Below, piece after piece: positions 61,191-64,000 of a stretch of 64,000 nt of DNA. Origin of the DNA: CAKVON01 sp902475665 (GTDB lineage Bacteria; Actinomycetota; Coriobacteriia; Coriobacteriales; Atopobiaceae); NCBI GenBank assembly GCA_036321795.1, contig JAWQCY010000001.1, positions 372,001 to 436,000 of the forward strand, in the 5' to 3' direction. Both the position numbers and the translations under genes were made by a program. The first letter of the stretch is position 1. Every line of letters starts with the position of its first letter. Under the pieces are notes generated by a model that saw only the letters and a list, made by a program, of their open reading frames with translations, had not been told where the DNA came from and ran no database searches.

Positions 61191-61515
61191 GTGGGGTGGA
61201 TCCTTCGTCTTCGCGTGTTGTTGCGGGTACGCAAAGCGCGTGGCCCTGACTGGCCCGGCCACGTGTCGCTCGCCCGCGTGTCGTATGCGTGGACCATTCT
61301 AGCAGGCCTTCCGGTGTCGGAGACCGTGCGGGTGGGGTGGGCGGCACCGTGCCCATCCGAAGGGCAGGCCCCCATTGACTGGGTGTGGCCGCCAATTCTG
61401 TTCCCGATAACGCGCGAACGAAAGGGGGCGCCGCCCGAAGGCGACGTCCCCGATGCGATGCGAGATTATGGACGCGTGGGAATGCGGGCGGAGGCACAGT
61501 CCCCGCAGTTGCCTC
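61191..61515. other. Region between glnA and the synthetase-like gene
   Basis: 325 bases without a gene. It holds a minus-strand TAGAAT -10 (61301-61296) for the synthetase-like gene and a weak terminator for glnA. No 14-base motif is present. Confidence 0.5.
61421..61451 (-). terminator. Weak terminator after type III glutamine synthetase
   Basis: On the minus strand GGGGACGTCGCC and GGCGGCGCCCCC can pair around a TTCG loop with one mismatch, followed by TTTCG. Confidence 0.55.
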
Positions 61516-63606
<2,091 letters not shown>

Positions 63607-63785
63607 GGCCGCTCGCTTTCTACTCGGTCCCGGGCGCATTCGCGTGGCTGCGCTTGCGTCCGGGCGTTGTTTGGCTGCGTACGCGAAAAACCGTAACGCC
63701 TCATTGTTACGCCATCATGAATGCCTGAAAAGCCCCAGGTTTCTCATTCGTGCATCATTGTTTCGCAAACGTGCCATCCGAGCGC

Positions 63786-63799
63786 TGTCGAGAAGTGCG
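63786..63799. repeat. 14-base motif, variant upstream of tRNA-Ala
   Basis: TGTCGAGAAGTGCG, 37 bases above the tRNA -35 box and 180 bases from the glnA start. Confidence 0.6.
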
Positions 63800-63836
63800 T
63801 GTGGTGACCTTGTGGTGGCGCGGGCCACACCGACGT

Positions 63837-63864
63837 TTGACACGCGTCGCGAATGTGCGATAAT
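63837..63864 (+). promoter_or_regulatory. tRNA-Ala promoter
   Basis: TTGACA (63837-63842) and GATAAT (63859-63864), 16 bases apart, followed 21 bases later by the tRNA. Confidence 0.8.
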
Positions 63865-63885
63865 AGCCACCGCGCAAAAGCGCCT

Positions 63886-63961
63886 GGGGACGTAGCTCAG
63901 TTGGGAGAGCGCTGCCTTCGCACGGCAGAGGCCGAGGGTTCGACTCCCTTCGTCTCCACCA
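63886..63961 (+). tRNA. tRNA-Ala, anticodon CGC
   Basis: A complete cloverleaf with encoded CCA. The acceptor GGGGACG pairs with CGTCTCC including the G3-U70 pair that marks alanine tRNAs. The D arm is GCTCAGTTGGGAGAGC, the anticodon stem is CTGCC/GGCAG around TTCGCAC with anticodon CGC (reads GCG), and the T arm has GTTCGACT. Confidence 0.93.
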
Positions 63962-64000
63962 TAAGAAACAGACGGGATCTGGGCGCAAGCCTGGGTCCCG

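Noticed and set aside
63755..63988. Minus-strand open frame across the tRNA (RRRESNPRPLPCEGSA)
   Set aside because: A well-known spurious translation of the antisense of tRNA genes.

Overview
The window is a contiguous piece of a GC-rich bacterial chromosome with strong third-position GC bias, Shine-Dalgarno starts and many stop/start overlaps (ATGA, TGATG, GTGA). Gene content points to the actinobacterial class Coriobacteriia, most likely an Olsenella/Atopobiaceae-like anaerobe. The evidence is a type III glutamine synthetase, a desulfoferrodoxin-type superoxide reductase, formate-tetrahydrofolate ligase, an LPxTG surface protein with an LPGTGD sorting signal, AddAB recombination and molybdopterin synthesis. 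This assignment is inference from content; no rRNA is present.

Layout. 1-3.3 kb: molybdenum cofactor operon (moaA 3' end, a moaC-MOSC fusion, a molybdopterin-binding MoeA-like gene, mogA), converging on a pyridoxamine kinase and a TIGR04076-type gene. 5-9.4 kb: aldo/keto reductase, histidine phosphatase, MarR regulator, asnS and a small membrane protein. 9.5-21.2 kb: YerC-like regulator, addB-addA, dnaE and an FKBP isomerase. 21.4-26.6 kb: superoxide reductase, then a degenerate NAD-synthetase-like gene behind a highly structured leader, then ruvC-ruvA-ruvB and a small conserved gene. 26.7-35 kb: fhs, a cold-shock gene, a HAD hydrolase, two tandem PepV-like dipeptidases and a sortase-anchored surface protein. 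35-43 kb: a large anchored protein of unknown function with a DUF1015 gene, a second HAD hydrolase, a phasin-like gene, a UbiB-family kinase and a secreted coiled-coil/RlpA-like protein. 43.3-51.5 kb: htpG, a lone nuclease-domain gene, a long AT-rich hairpin, and a marR-ABC-ABC operon. 51.6-59 kb: a complete phosphate regulon (Pho-box-like repeats, pstS-pstC-pstA-pstB-pstB-phoU, response regulator, histidine kinase). 59-64 kb: a divergent methionyl-tRNA-synthetase-like gene, type III glutamine synthetase and tRNA-Ala(CGC).

The most unusual feature is a 14-base motif, consensus TGCCGAGAAGTGCC (reverse complement GGCACTTCTCGGCA), found in at least 23 intergenic places in both orientations, in promoter regions and also between convergent genes. 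Two further standouts are the NAD-synthetase-like protein that has lost its recognisable catalytic residues in both domains, and the four-helix leader RNA candidate in front of it. No CRISPR array, insertion sequence, prophage or rRNA operon was seen.
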